A DNA stretch of 64,000 bases from assembly GCA_023052935.1 (NCBI GenBank), contig CM041295.1, forward strand, positions 167,826,366-167,890,365, in the 5' to 3' direction. This DNA is from Piezodorus guildinii. Lineage: Eukaryota > Arthropoda > Insecta > Hemiptera > Pentatomidae. The notes under the pieces were generated by a model that ran no database searches, had not been told where the DNA came from, and saw only the letters and a program-made list of their open reading frames with translations. Position numbers and translations under genes: made by a program. This document shows positions 51,664 to 61,626 of the stretch, piece by piece; the stretch's first letter is position 1; each line of letters begins with the position of its first letter.

Positions 51664-53108
51664 GGCGGCATTCTGGCTATCACACACGCTGCCTTGTAGG
51701 AAACAGTCCGAAAAGCACTTACCGTCCTCAAGCAAATTCTGCGATAAATGGAAACCATCTGTCTCCGGTATGATTTAGTACCCATCGCATCTTTCCAAAT
51801 GGGAGCTGCATATAACATAATCGAGGAGACAACTGTAGCAAGAAGCCTTCTGCTACTTTCCCTAGGACCTCCAACATTTGGCATAAGGCGTGCCATTAAG
51901 GATGCTACTTTAGCAGATTTCGTGCTGATGTATTCGGTGTGAGCATTGAAGCGTATACGTGCATCGATCATGACTCCTAGGTATTTTAAGCAAGACTGGG
52001 AATGAATTTCGTGCCTACCCACCGTGATAGTGATGGATTCAGCATGTTTCCTACTAGTTACTAGGAGAACTTCGGTCTTGTGGTCTGCAAGTTGTAGGCC
52101 TACCGAAGACAGCCAATCTCGTACCGTAGTAATAGCCTGATTAGCGATGCGGGTAACTTCCTCCAAATATTTCGCCGCTACTACAACTGCAACGTCATCT
52201 GCGATTCCAACAACTGTGGCCCCCTCTGGCATTGTCAATTTAAAGATTACGTCGTACATGACGTTCCACAGAAGAGGCCCTACTACCGAGCCCTGCGGAA
52301 CACCACCTGTCACCTCGTATATCCTTTGGCCAATGTCTGAATTATAGAGCAGAACTCTATCTTTGAAATAGTCTGTGATAACTCTCATAAGATAGGCTGG
52401 CACCGCCATAGTCCATAGGGCATCTAGTATACAGGTTACAGTGTTAAAAGCATTCTTAACATCTAGAGTGATGATTGCAGCATAACACTTGGCACCTCTC
52501 CTCCACCTTGCTCCTGCGATCGCTGTACGGGCCGTCTCGACTACCAATCCAACTGCATCTATCGTGGATCGCTCTTTACGAAATCCGTATTGAGTCCGCG
52601 AGAGGCCATTATCTTCCTCCGTGAACTCTTGTAGCCTGGTGGTAAGGATTTTCTCAAATGCCTTGTCCATAGTATCCAGTAAACAATTTGGGCGATAGGT
52701 TGACGGATCTTCCATTGTTCTTTTACTCTTTGGAATAAGCACGAGGCGCTGTCTCTTCCAAGGTTTTGGAATGGAGCCTTCCCGGATGCAAGAATCGAAC
52801 AAATAGATGGAAAGATCCGGCCACTTCCTGAGCGCCACTTTCAGAGCCAAATTGGAAATTCCGTCAATTCCTGGTGCCCTGCCAAGTTGTAGGTCCGAGG
52901 CGATGTCCTCTATCTCTTCCTGCGTGATTTGAGGGATATGTATAGCTGAATATGTATCGTCTATACGTGCAATAGTTTTCTCCTGTTCCGGGAATAGAGC
53001 TCTGACGATTTTTTCTATAACGTTTGATTTCGTGGGGAGCTGCATCGCGCCTTTACCTAGTTTCTTAAGTGCAATTTCGTAAGGTCTACCCCTTGGGTCT
53101 GCATCCAC
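51661..53108 (-). pseudogene. R1-like ORF2 reverse transcriptase
   Basis: The frame includes RLVLIPKSKRTMEDPSTYRP, LSRTQYGFRKERSTIDAV, AAIITLDVKNAFNTV (catalytic D), TGGVPQGSVVGPLLWNVMY and VVGIADDVAVVVAA (active-site ADD), with LKYLGVMIDARIRFN and ASYKAACVIARMPPV-type sequence at its end. These blocks identify the R1 group. The frame is open over the RT. It ends in the inserted LINE: residues after MPPV are poly-F from the T-rich complement of the poly(A) tail. A stop at about 53109-53130 separates it from the endonuclease. Confidence 0.85.
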
Positions 53109-53272
53109 CTCATCGCAAAGTTCTTTCTAGCACCGTCGCTTACTTTCTTTAATAGCCTGTCGGAGGTTCCTTCTTGCTCTCTTAAACTCCTCCTGTAGCA
53201 CAGAAAACTCCGGAAGACGTCTCGCTCGCTGGTAACGTCTTCTTGCTTGGTTGCAACACCGGCAAAGATCGT

Positions 53273-54072
53273 CTATGTTGTCAGCACTAGGCCATTTGAG
53301 CGGGTCATAGCTGCATCACAAGCCCCAGATATAAAAGAAGTCAGTATACGCGCCTTTTCCTCGGCTGACCCTCTCAATTTAAATTCATCATCTAACATTA
53401 GGGTGAATGAATCTTCATCAAAGGTTTTTGCGTTCCAGCCATTTGTTCTCAATCGACAACTCTTCTTCCTTGCAGACGTCTCCAGCATAATCAATATTGC
53501 CTGGTGATCACTGTTTGTATAAAATTCACAAACTTGCCAAGTAGTGTTACTTTGTATGCGTCTACTGATGAACGTCAAATCGATAATAGATGTTCTTCCT
53601 GCTCTACTGAACGTCGGGCTTGTTCCGGTGTTCATAAGAATCATATCATTTAATTGTGCAACAGCTTCCAGAAGAACTTCACCACATCGATTTGTTCTCC
53701 TACTCCCCATTCTATTGCCCATGCGTTGAAATCACCAGCTACTATCGCTGGCTTATGGCAACTAGCTTCTAAGACTATGCGATCCAACAAATTTGCGAAG
53801 TCTTCGATAGTGATGCTGGGACAGGCGTAGCAGCTGTAGATGAACACGTCATTGATTCTCGCCCATGCGAAGCCAGAGTGTGATGCAATATCCACTTCCT
53901 GAAAAGCTTGGGAGTTACAGAACCAGATAGCAGTTTTACCACTGGCATCGGACACCCACGAGTTGTCATCCAGATTTTTATATTGTTCACAGAGTATAGC
54001 GACGTCGATTTTTTGTTCCCTTAAATTTTGGCAGAGGAGATCCTGAGCAGCTTCACAATTGTTCAAATTCAA
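53273..54072 (-). pseudogene. R1-like ORF2 AP endonuclease, frameshifted
   Basis: The first frame (54072-53650) starts NLNNCEAAQDLLCQNLRE and has VAILCEQYKNL and IVAGDFNAWAIEWG (the GDFNA block). The second (53722-53273) has GEVLLEAVAQLNDMILMNTG, then SIIDLTFIS and YTNSDHQAILI, the end of the domain. The shift lies near 53690. The layout matches R1 and related insect elements. It is inactive because of the shift. Confidence 0.82.
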
Positions 54073-54121
54073 CTGGAGTATCCTTATCTAAGATGTTGTA
54101 GAATTTGCGTCGTTCTCAATG

Positions 54122-55361
54122 CTACACGAAAAGCTGGGCATCTACTACCTCGGCTGTGGTGTTCAGCATCTCCATTTCCGGTACATAATGCGCTTGAGGT
54201 TTCCGATTACAATCAGCAGCTTTGTGACCTGCTTTACCACAATTTCGACATAAGTTGGTCCTATCCTTTCCAACACAATTCCGGGCTATGTGTCCGTACT
54301 CCCAGCAACGGAAACACTTTGGCTCCTTAAGTCTTTCGCGTATCCGACTTACAACCAGGCCTACGCGGACCTTTTCACAAGCTATAACCTTCCTAGCCTG
54401 GAGAACCGGAAGTGTAATGACTGCTGTTTGTGTTCGTCCATAAGCTTTCCGAATGGATTTTACAACTGTGGTGGGCACTAACTCTTCACCCAGGAGAGGT
54501 TTTAAGGCCTCTGCAATCTCCTCTTTGGTGGTGAGAGCATCCAAATCTCGCACCTCAAACAGGGATTCCTCCGTCCAGGTCCGCACTTCCGCCCCTTCGC
54601 CGAGTACTCCTTCCATCGAGCTTTTTAGCGCAGCAAGGGATCTTTCTTCCGGTCCAATTGGAGCAACAGGTCGCCTTTATTAATTTTTCGAACCTTGGTG
54701 ATTGAAGGAACAATTTGCATCATCGCCGGATCTTCTCTCACCTTTCGCAGGACATCTCAGTAGGACTGGCTCTCTGGTATTTTCACGATGACCGCGTCAG
54801 GCCTCGGTGGTTTAGGGCGAGGTTTCTTCCTTGATCTTTTTCGAACTTCTTGCCATTTTTCCTACTGTGGTTCTTCATGTTGAACTGTCGATTTCTGAGG
54901 ACGCTCTCTATGTTGTGATGCACAACTTGTGCATTGGGCTGTGCTGCCTACTTCATTTTCTTTGTTCTATCACCCGCTAAAGATGGTTTGGTAACTGTCC
55001 CCTCTGATTTAACCGTATTATTTCTCGGTGAACGTACCTCCTTTGTTTGGGTGTGGCCATCTGCTGTTTCGATAGGGAGGGCAGCTGTTTCCAACTTTTC
55101 AAAGTAAAGTTGTATTTCGCAGGCGTAGCTCCTTACCTTACCATGTACGTTGGTCTTGGAGAGAAGTTCTTTAATCTTGCTTCCAAGATTCTCCATTACT
55201 TCTGTAGTGGTCAGTCTTGTGGCATTAGATGCTACAATGGCCAAGTCTCCCACCTTTACAGCATTGCGGTCGTATGATGACGACGACGGGGAACCCGCTT
55301 TCGCATTCCCAATACGCCGGTCCGTGCCCCTGCACCCTAGCACAGTTATCATGATCTTCAT
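54122..55361 (-). pseudogene. R1-like ORF1, broken
   Basis: The C-terminal part (54616-54122) has the LFEVRDLDALTTKEEIAEALK fold region and two knuckles, CFRCWEYGHIARNC and CRNCGKAGHKAADC, before the stop. The N-terminal part (55361-54948) is rich in charged and Ser residues. The 330 bp between (54617-54947) have frame breaks. ORF1 would coat the RNA. The open frame 54122-54616 appears sound by itself. Confidence 0.8.
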
Positions 55362-55538
55362 TCATGTTAATGTTCTAATTTTAGCATTTTATACCTCCTG
55401 CCAGGTTTTGAAACAGCCGCCTCTAACTTGAGGAACAGACGCTAACCAGTACGCCAAATATTCTAGGAGCCGTCGCGCCTGGGTTAGAATCTAGTTTTGG
55501 TCCACCCCGGGTATTTTATTTCCCCGGTTCTATGGCGT

Positions 55539-55596
55539 GGTGCCTCCCCAGGTGGCTCTGGTGAGAATCTCCCTATCCGCCACCTGGGGAGGCGCC
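55539..55596 (-). repeat. 18-bp perfect-type hairpin in the R1-like 5' region
   Basis: The arms GGTGCCTCCCCAGGTGGC (55539-55556) and its complement (55579-55596) pair at 17 of 18 positions across a 22-nt loop. It lies just upstream of ORF1 near the 5' end of the R1-like LINE. A structured RNA element or part of a promoter are possible roles. Confidence 0.75.
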
Positions 55597-55632
55597 CGAT
55601 GGGAGACTAGCTACTCCAAACGGGTGTATGTA

Positions 55633-55684
55633 TATATATGTGTGTGTGTGTGTTGTGTTGTGTGTGTGTGTGTTGTGTGTGTGT

Positions 55685-55730
<46 letters not shown>

Positions 55731-55800
55731 ATATGTATGTATGTATATGTATGTGCATATGTGAGTGTGTGTGTGTGTGTGTGTGTGTATGTACATAAAA
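55633..55800. repeat. (TG)n-rich microsatellite
   Basis: Long TG runs are interrupted by TGTTG and TATG units, ending in TGTATGTACAT. Confidence 0.95.
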
Positions 55801-55915
55801 TACATGTGTATTTATTCAAGAGCATAAAATTAAAATAGGAAAAAAAAATAGAAAAACAGGACACCGATGACCTTAGGGTTTTGTGCCTTGAAACCCTAAT
55901 AAACAACAACATAAT
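55801..55915 (+). mobile_element. LINE 3' tail fragment with terminal stem-loop
   Basis: Sequence near 55858-55893 reads GGACACCGATGACC...GTTTTGTGCC and then AAACCCTAATAAACAACAAC. This matches the GGCAC-TGATGACC...TTTTGTGCC end at 17139-17168 in order and spacing. It is probably the 3' end of a short LINE insertion of the same group. Confidence 0.5.
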
Positions 55916-55929
55916 TAAAGATGAATAAA

Positions 55930-56540
55930 GAGTTTAAATTTAAATTCGATGGAAAAAATTATTATAAATAGTTAGTATAAAAATAGTAATTAGTATCTAC
56001 TGTGAAAATTTAGGTTTTTGCATTTTTCTTTACTCTTAATTAAAACTTTGGATGTTCGATAACATTTTTTCTTTAGTATCACTCATTGGCGGAATACAAA
56101 TTAACCTACAAAAATCTTGTTTTATCCTTTGGTTGGTTGCAAAATTCTTTCATATTTTCCCATTTTTTATTAGTGATACAACAACAAGAAATGGTTGATT
56201 GTTTCATATCAACACAATTAAAGCTACTTTAGCGGTTCAAATTAAACAAAATAAAATACGCTTAAGCCCTGTTAGACTTCTTCAATGAGAATAAATCCTA
56301 TTTCAAATTAAAGTCTATAGAATTTTACAAATGTTTTCGAGAAAATTGTAGCAAGTTGTAATATGGACAATGGTGAACGCTAGATATTCGATAGTTGAAA
56401 ATATCGGCTAATTCTTCGAAACACTGTTTATATACAAATAAAGTGGAAAATTAAGTATTAAGTTAATAATTAATTACATAATTTGTTCATTTTAAAAATT
56501 TTTATATTTCTCTGCAACAAATCTGAATTACGACTGCATG
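55930..56540. other. AT-rich stretch, nothing recognised
   Basis: No coding frame, RNA gene or repeat boundary was recognised here. Confidence 0.4.
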
Positions 56541-56689
56541 AAAAAAAAAATTGACTAGCATTAGCCCTTCTATCGCAGATGTTAATTGCTTCTTCACTAC
56601 CATCACACCATCTATCTCAAGCAGATTTTTTTCTACCCCTCCGTTTATTTATTGCAAACAATCTCAAGCGGAGAAAGTGAGTCTACATT

Positions 56690-56900
56690 TCATACAGATT
56701 TTGTCGAGCGCTTGTGCAGGCTGGCATTCCGTTAAGCAAATTTAATAATCCGTCTCTTGAATTGTTTTTGGAAAAATACATTGAAAAAAAATGCCTGATG
56801 AATCCACCTTGTGAAAAGACTACCTGCAAGATATGTACCAAGAAACTCTTGCAAAAATACGAGAAAATATCAATAAGGGGCCAATTCGGTCCATACCAAC
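56690..56900 (+). pseudogene. hAT/CGGBP1-like fragment
   Basis: The frame reads QAGIPLSKFNNPSLELFLEKYIEKKC after DFCRAL-like residues one frameshift upstream, and CEKTTCKICTKKLLQKYEKI follows. The pattern AxIPLxKxxNPxLxxFLEKY is shared by hAT-related transposases and by CGGBP1-like proteins derived from them. A frameshift near 56705 and an early stop make it a remnant. I cannot tell a transposon relic from a decayed host paralogue. Confidence 0.45.
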
Positions 56901-57058
56901 TTGGTATATATTATATTTGTGTCAAAATCCGTAAATATATATTTACATATTTGGCATTTTGAATTACATGAAAATCCTAGCCCTAGTACACACACTCACT
57001 GAATATTGGTCATTATAGGCAAGTGAAACCGAAAATATACAGTGCATTGACGGTATTG

Positions 57059-57063
<5 letters not shown>

Positions 57064-57096
<33 letters not shown>

Positions 57097-57112
57097 ATAT
57101 ATATATATATAA
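57064..57112. repeat. (TA)n microsatellite
   Basis: TA dinucleotide tract with one ATTTTA interruption. Confidence 0.9.
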
Positions 57113-57146
57113 TATTGTTTGATCAGTTCTCGACTGTTGATGATTT

Positions 57147-57426
57147 AAGTTTGTGTTGTTCTCAGGTTTCAGTCAATGAATAAACAATTTTATCTATGCG
57201 ACGTTTCGAGAATTTATTGTTCTCATAATCATGACTTAACAGTGGAAAAACAAAAAAAACAGAACGTTAATATTATTATACAATAATTAATATATGATGT
57301 TATTGTTAGAGATATAAAAAAGAATACATTGAACAATGAATAATCATACAGTAGGTACATAGATATTTTAAATTAGGATTTACATTAAAGATATTATTAT
57401 TGACTGAAACCTGAGAACAACACAAA

Positions 57427-57429
<3 letters not shown>
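57147..57429 (-). mobile_element. PLE remnant with 31-bp inverted ends
   Basis: 57147-57177 and 57399-57429 are exact reverse complements (AAGTTTGTGTTGTTCTCAGG...). Just inside the left arm, a minus-strand hammerhead-like motif (57198-57235) is present. The interior is AT-rich with no frame. It looks like an internally deleted PLE with inverted terminal repeats, like the 5282-13156 copy. Confidence 0.65.
57198..57235 (-). ncRNA. Hammerhead-like motif, degenerate
   Basis: The minus strand reads CATGATTATGAGAAC...TTCTCGAAACGTCGC: a GAGAA/TTCTC stem, then GAAACGTC with the GTC triplet. The CTGATGA box is altered. Confidence 0.5.
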
Positions 57430-57509
<80 letters not shown>

Positions 57510-57510
57510 C
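57430..57510. repeat. (TA)n microsatellite with T tail
   Basis: About 65 bp of TA repeat followed by a T-run, directly next to the PLE remnant. Confidence 0.95.
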
Positions 57511-57639
57511 CTTTTAAAGCGCTAGGAGCAGAGTTTTATTATCAAGTTAACATAATTACAAAATTGAAGACAATAAATGATTAGGAGGGAAGAAAAAAAT
57601 TAGACTTGTAAGAGGAACTTATACAAATAGTAGGGGACT

Positions 57640-58186
57640 AGCGTCTAAAACATGTGAAAAATTGTTGAGGTATATGGCGCCATTTTTTGGTAACAAGGAG
57701 ATTCAAGCTCTCCCCCTTTTTAAATTAAGGCCGCGCTACACAGTGAGAGAAGAGGTAGGTGAAAATTCGTGAGAGCGAGGTATCGTGAGAGTTCACGGAA
57801 GTAGCTCGAGAGGGAGAAGGCATAATATTTTTTAATAGATTCTGATAACAATATAAAATATTACTTTTTAAATAATCCTATGATATCATTAAATCTAAAT
57901 GATAATGTTATATCTAAACAAATAAGTGTAACATACACATAGAAATGTGGAAACTCAATTTAAAGAAATTAAACATTATTTATATTAAAAAATAAAAAAG
58001 TATCAAGTAATGAAGTTTTATAGAAAATAAGGTAATTGAATATTTATAAAATGAAAGTATGTGAAAGTGTGTTATAATTCACTATCACCAAATCTCACCA
58101 ACTTGTTCTCTCGCAGTGTAGCGCAGGCCTTAAAATGGGACAGTCCTGGAGCACATAGCGACAATTTTCCACAGGTTTTAGACGCT
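57640..58186. mobile_element. Outer inverted-repeat element enclosing a MITE
   Basis: 57640-57665 (AGCGTCTAAAACATGTGAAA...) and 58161-58186 are reverse complements at 24 of 26 positions. They enclose the TTAA-flanked MITE at 57729-58129. If the inner element is removed, about 146 bp of outer element remains. No target duplication was identified for the outer ends. Confidence 0.55.
57729..58129. mobile_element. TTAA-flanked MITE
   Basis: The 401-bp segment starts GGCCGCGCTACACAGTGAGA and ends with an inverted near-copy (TCTCTCGCAGTGTAGCGCAGGCC). TTAA flanks it at 57725-57728 and 58130-58133. TTAA is the piggyBac target; the TIR itself is not one that I recognise. The interior is AT-rich and non-coding. 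Confidence 0.7.
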
Positions 58187-58805
58187 TGCTCGTTGGAATA
58201 AGCAAATAGGAGTAGGGTAAGGGGCCCCATCACACTGTTCAAGATTGTTGGGACGAATAAAAAAATATAAAAAATACATTAAGGTATTAGGACACAAGGT
58301 TTGGTTATAGACTGTATAAACTTCCAAACGCGCACTTAATTTTCAACATTATAGCTATATAGCTTGTCTTTGAAAAAAAAAAAAATCTATATTTACAACC
58401 CACTTGCCCTTCCTCCCTCTAGAAACTATTTTCACCCTGCATTATTAACCAAAGTGAAAATCCCTGAAAAACGCCCTGGACACTAACACGATTCACATCC
58501 AAAAAATACACGCGTCATTTCTTGGTCTATACCAAAAACACAAGAAAGGCATCGTAGCTGGACACATCGAAATTTTTCCCAAGCCCGCTAATTGTATTCA
58601 TTATTCTGTCTCAAATCATTGAATCTATTTTTTACATTCACTTACCTATATATGAAATACATAGTAAGGGAAAGTATAGCGAACGTGAAATTTTTTATTT
58701 CAAGGAGGTCTCCATGAAAATACACTTTTTAGAGTCTCATTGGTAAGTCTAGCTCGAAAACAAAATGTCGTACGGAACTGTAATTTCATATTTAATACGA
58801 TTAGA
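58187..58805. other. Unassigned AT-rich stretch
   Basis: No coding frame or repeat end was recognised. Confidence 0.4.
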
Positions 58806-58814
58806 TACTTAATA

Positions 58815-59095
58815 CCGTTGTTGTTTGTTTGTTTATTTATTTAACGTCACTTTATGCTACTGTGGCTAATCGGACGATGCTACAGTGGGAGTCCTAAATT
58901 TGGCCTATCCAGGTTTTATTAGGATAGGGATCTTTAACGAGTACCTGACATCGCACAGGCTCGGGACCACCTTTTAACATCCCCTCCCAAGACCGTTATG
59001 AATAAGGATTTTTTGCTCCCATTAAAAAATCCTAGGACCACCTGCGGGTTTGAACATAAAAGGCTGTTATACTAGCCACCGAGCTACAAACAATC
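58815..59095 (-). mobile_element. tRNA-like SINE
   Basis: On the minus strand the unit begins GTAGCTCGGTGGCTAGTATAAC, close to an A box (TAGCTCGGTGG), followed about 20 nt later by a B-box-like ATGTTCAAACCC. The body runs about 200 bp and ends in GTTAAATAAATAAACAAAC, a simple AAAC-type tail. This is the layout of a tRNA-derived SINE transcribed by RNA polymerase III. The boxes are imperfect, so the copy may be silent. Confidence 0.5.
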
Positions 59096-59099
59096 CCCT

Positions 59100-59700
59100 A
59101 TTTAATACTGTTGCAGCAACTTTTTGACCGAAATTGATGGACCAGGAGAAAGAGCCACATAATGAATGCATTTTGCCTTTTTTTTTTTTCGAAAAAGGCT
59201 CCAACGATTTTGATTAAACTCTCTCTATATATGTAAAATTAAATGGGCTTCAATTTCTTGTAGGTTTTATACTGTTTTAAATATTCTGACAGAACTTGAA
59301 CCAGTTTTTTTATTTATTTTCTTTATTAGAAACAGTTACCCATTTCTGCTATTTAGGATTCATAAAAATGTTGGTGAATAAGAAATACGAAAGAATTCAT
59401 TGCCAACTGAAGGAGAGAGCAGTAGAAATATGTTGGAAAGTTTATTTAATTATTATTTTTATGACTTTTACAATATATAGTCATACGTCGTCACCATAAT
59501 TAAGTTCTTGCCACCTTCTCCTGTTCTGCAAATCACCGTATACCTCCTTAATGGTTCTCTTAATGATCGCGTTACTCGGCGAGAGTAGGTGATACAGTGT
59601 GGAGGTTTAATGTGATTTCGGCGATAGTGAGAATGTGTCATTCAACATTTTAAGTTGTAGAAGGTAATAAAAAAGGGGCATAAATCTATATCATTGTTGT
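59100..59700. other. Unassigned AT-rich stretch
   Basis: Only a short open frame (59296-59499) is present; it has no firm domain identity. Confidence 0.4.
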
Positions 59701-59702
59701 AG

Positions 59703-59890
59703 GTAATAATTTATAGTGAAGTGAAAATGGATGACTGTGTATATAAAGAGGAAAAGTTAGTTGAGGGTCAAGTCAAATTAACACACAATTAAGTAGAAAC
59801 TTAACACAATTATATCAAATTAAATTTCTACTTAATTGTGTGTTAATTTCACTGCACCCTCAACTAACTTCTCCTCTGTAATAATTTATA
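59703..59890. mobile_element. Small fold-back element with 13-bp direct repeats
   Basis: GTAATAATTTATA occurs exactly at 59703-59715 and 59878-59890. Between them are two 53-bp inverted arms (59747-59799 and 59825-59877, 49 of 53 matching) with a 25-bp spacer. The insertion of 162 bp has no coding content. The direct repeats look like a target duplication. Confidence 0.65.
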
Positions 59891-60395
59891 CTGTTATATT
59901 TGTTGAAATCTAAAATAAAGGTTTCTATCGAAACATTATATTTTTTTTTAAACATCATTTCAAGAAGTGATATACAGTGGTGGTCATAGAAAGTTCATCA
60001 GCTATGCTTTAACTTTGTATGGTAATAAATCCCATCCAATCGAATATTTTGGTTGCTGTCTACTCATATACATCATTAGCTTAGTGAAATAAAAGAAATA
60101 AAGTTTTATAGTTCTTGGTTTTTAGTTTAAACTACTATATGGATAAAATTATGTCGAATATTAAACGTTTTACGATCAGAAAAAATTAACATCGTCAGGT
60201 TACAGGAAGAGGAAGAATCTTCACGGGAAACAGTGGTCACAAAAATCAACAGTGGTTATGTTTTTGAAAATTAATATTATAATTCGCTTTACAAGAAATT
60301 TTAAATTTATCTATTTTCTTTAATTTCAATATTTCGGGGTAAGTCGAAGAAAAATAAAGTTTTAAATCTTAAAATAAACTTTATTTTCAACTGAA
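59891..60395. other. Unassigned AT-rich stretch
   Basis: No feature was recognised. Confidence 0.4.
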
Positions 60396-60620
60396 ATAAG
60401 TTTTAGACATCCAAGTACGGTCTATTATGCTCAATGGTTTGTTGCCATCTAGAAGTCAGTTTTTCAATTCTATGTCGATACCAAGCTTTGGGTTTTTAAT
60501 TGAATAGTTTTCTACCCCAACTTTGACTTATTCCAATGCACGAGAAGTTTTCTCCTTAAGGAAGTGAGCCATATCTCCGAAGAGTAGTAGTCTGATGATA
60601 AAAGATCAGAGCCTTATAGG
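60395..60620 (-). pseudogene. mariner transposase C-terminal end, decayed
   Basis: The minus strand reads KPKAWYRHRIEKLTSRWQQTIEHNRPYLDV and a stop near 60400. This is the C-terminus of mariner transposases (the ExxxxSLxxRWxxCIxxxGxYF-type end). Upstream residues (DDSPYG, KEKTSRALE) suggest more of the protein in other frames. The matching N-terminal piece at 15075-15500 is a separate copy. Confidence 0.7.
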
Positions 60621-61123
60621 CTAGGCACATTAGCATTTTCATGGGAAAGTTTTGATTTTTTCACCGTTTATGTTTTTTTTGTTGCTTAATCTGAAGTTTG
60701 CGGGCCAAAATGTTAGCACATTTTCTGTGTTTGTTTTACTATATCTCGAAAACTAAAGATTTTTGTACAAAACTTATTATATACATAATCCAAGTAATTA
60801 AAATTTCCTACATTTTTTTATATGAAAAGTGTTTTTGTAGGACAAACCGTTTTGCCGCTATAGCGCGTCAAAAATGGAAAACTAGCCGGACAGTAGATTT
60901 TCGCGGAAACATTCAGTGTTTCAAGACTGCCAGCCTTTAATAATGTTTATATCGTCTAAATAAATTCAAAAGAGCAATAAATACACAAATTACACAATAA
61001 ATACACTATCCTGCAATTTTGCCCATTTTTGAAGCGCTTTAGTGACAAAACGAAGATCCATCCACTGAAGGATCAGGATCCTAATTTATTAGGTTCCACA
61101 AGTAAACCTCTCACTCCTTGTCA
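60621..61123. other. Unassigned AT-rich stretch
   Basis: No coding frame, RNA gene or element end was recognised. Confidence 0.4.
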
Positions 61124-61154
<31 letters not shown>

Positions 61155-61161
61155 ATATATA
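61124..61161. repeat. (TA)n tract bordering the gypsy-type element
   Basis: The TA run lies directly against the LTR edge at 61162. Gypsy-type elements favour TATA-like targets, so this is probably the insertion site. Confidence 0.85.
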
Positions 61162-61351
61162 AATTACGTTAATTCACTTAAATAAGATATAAATAATAAA
61201 TAATATAAGTAATAGGACATAGAAACAACACGCACGATAACTATAACAACACTGACTTTATTTCCTTGTTTAGAGCTCGATGTATACAACAGAATGTTTA
61301 CAAGGTACAGGCGGGATTAAGCCCGATACCGGCTCGCCGCGGTCTCTAACT
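61162..61351 (-). repeat. 3' LTR of the gypsy-type element
   Basis: The LTR begins AGTTAGAGACCGCGG right after the polypurine tract and ends AACGTAATT against the TA tract. AGTTA-type starts and AATT-type ends are used by gypsy-type elements instead of TG...CA. The other LTR is not in the window. Confidence 0.6.
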
Positions 61352-61626
61352 CCCCCCCGCCAGTTTACGAAAATTTCCGTAAACTTACACTAAGCAGGTT
61401 AGGCGCAACATTAACCTTCATAATAGAGAGAAAGAACCAAAGCGATCGGTCATCGGGCTCTAATATGAACAAACAAAGTGCTAAAAAATTCACTCATTTC
61501 GAAAAATAATAAAACAAAAAAAAATGTGAAAATATGATGCACAAAAGGTAAATTCAATAAAGAAAAATATTAAGCACACAAACACACAAAAAACAACAAA
61601 ACAGCACGACAAGGCACTCCAGCTCA

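Larger units (their letters stand above)
46892..55610 (-). mobile_element. R1-like LINE, split by a Jockey-type LINE
   Basis: On the minus strand, ORF1 (about 55361-54122), ORF2 endonuclease (54072-53273) and RT (53108-51661) are followed, after a 4.1-kb insertion, by the ORF2 C-terminus (47597-47061) and a 3' UTR to 46892. The poly(A) tail is represented by the T-runs around the RTE-like element. The R1 protein reads through the join without loss once the 11-bp duplication is considered. Frame breaks in ORF1 and ORF2 show that it is inactive. Confidence 0.85.

Noticed and set aside
55573..55912. H/T-rich and C/V-rich open frames
   Set aside because: They are translations of the (TG)n microsatellite.
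57064..57494. CRISPR-like alternation of repeats
   Set aside because: The repeats are TA microsatellites and one inverted pair; there are no regular spacers and the genome is eukaryotic.
59296..59499. Short frame after an acceptor-like TTTATTAG, chemoreceptor-like loop
   Set aside because: No proper donor, a weak pattern and a very short frame; chance is more likely.
61353..61626. Possible env gene between pol and the 3' LTR of the gypsy-type element
   Set aside because: The space is under 300 bp and holds no frame, so no envelope is present.
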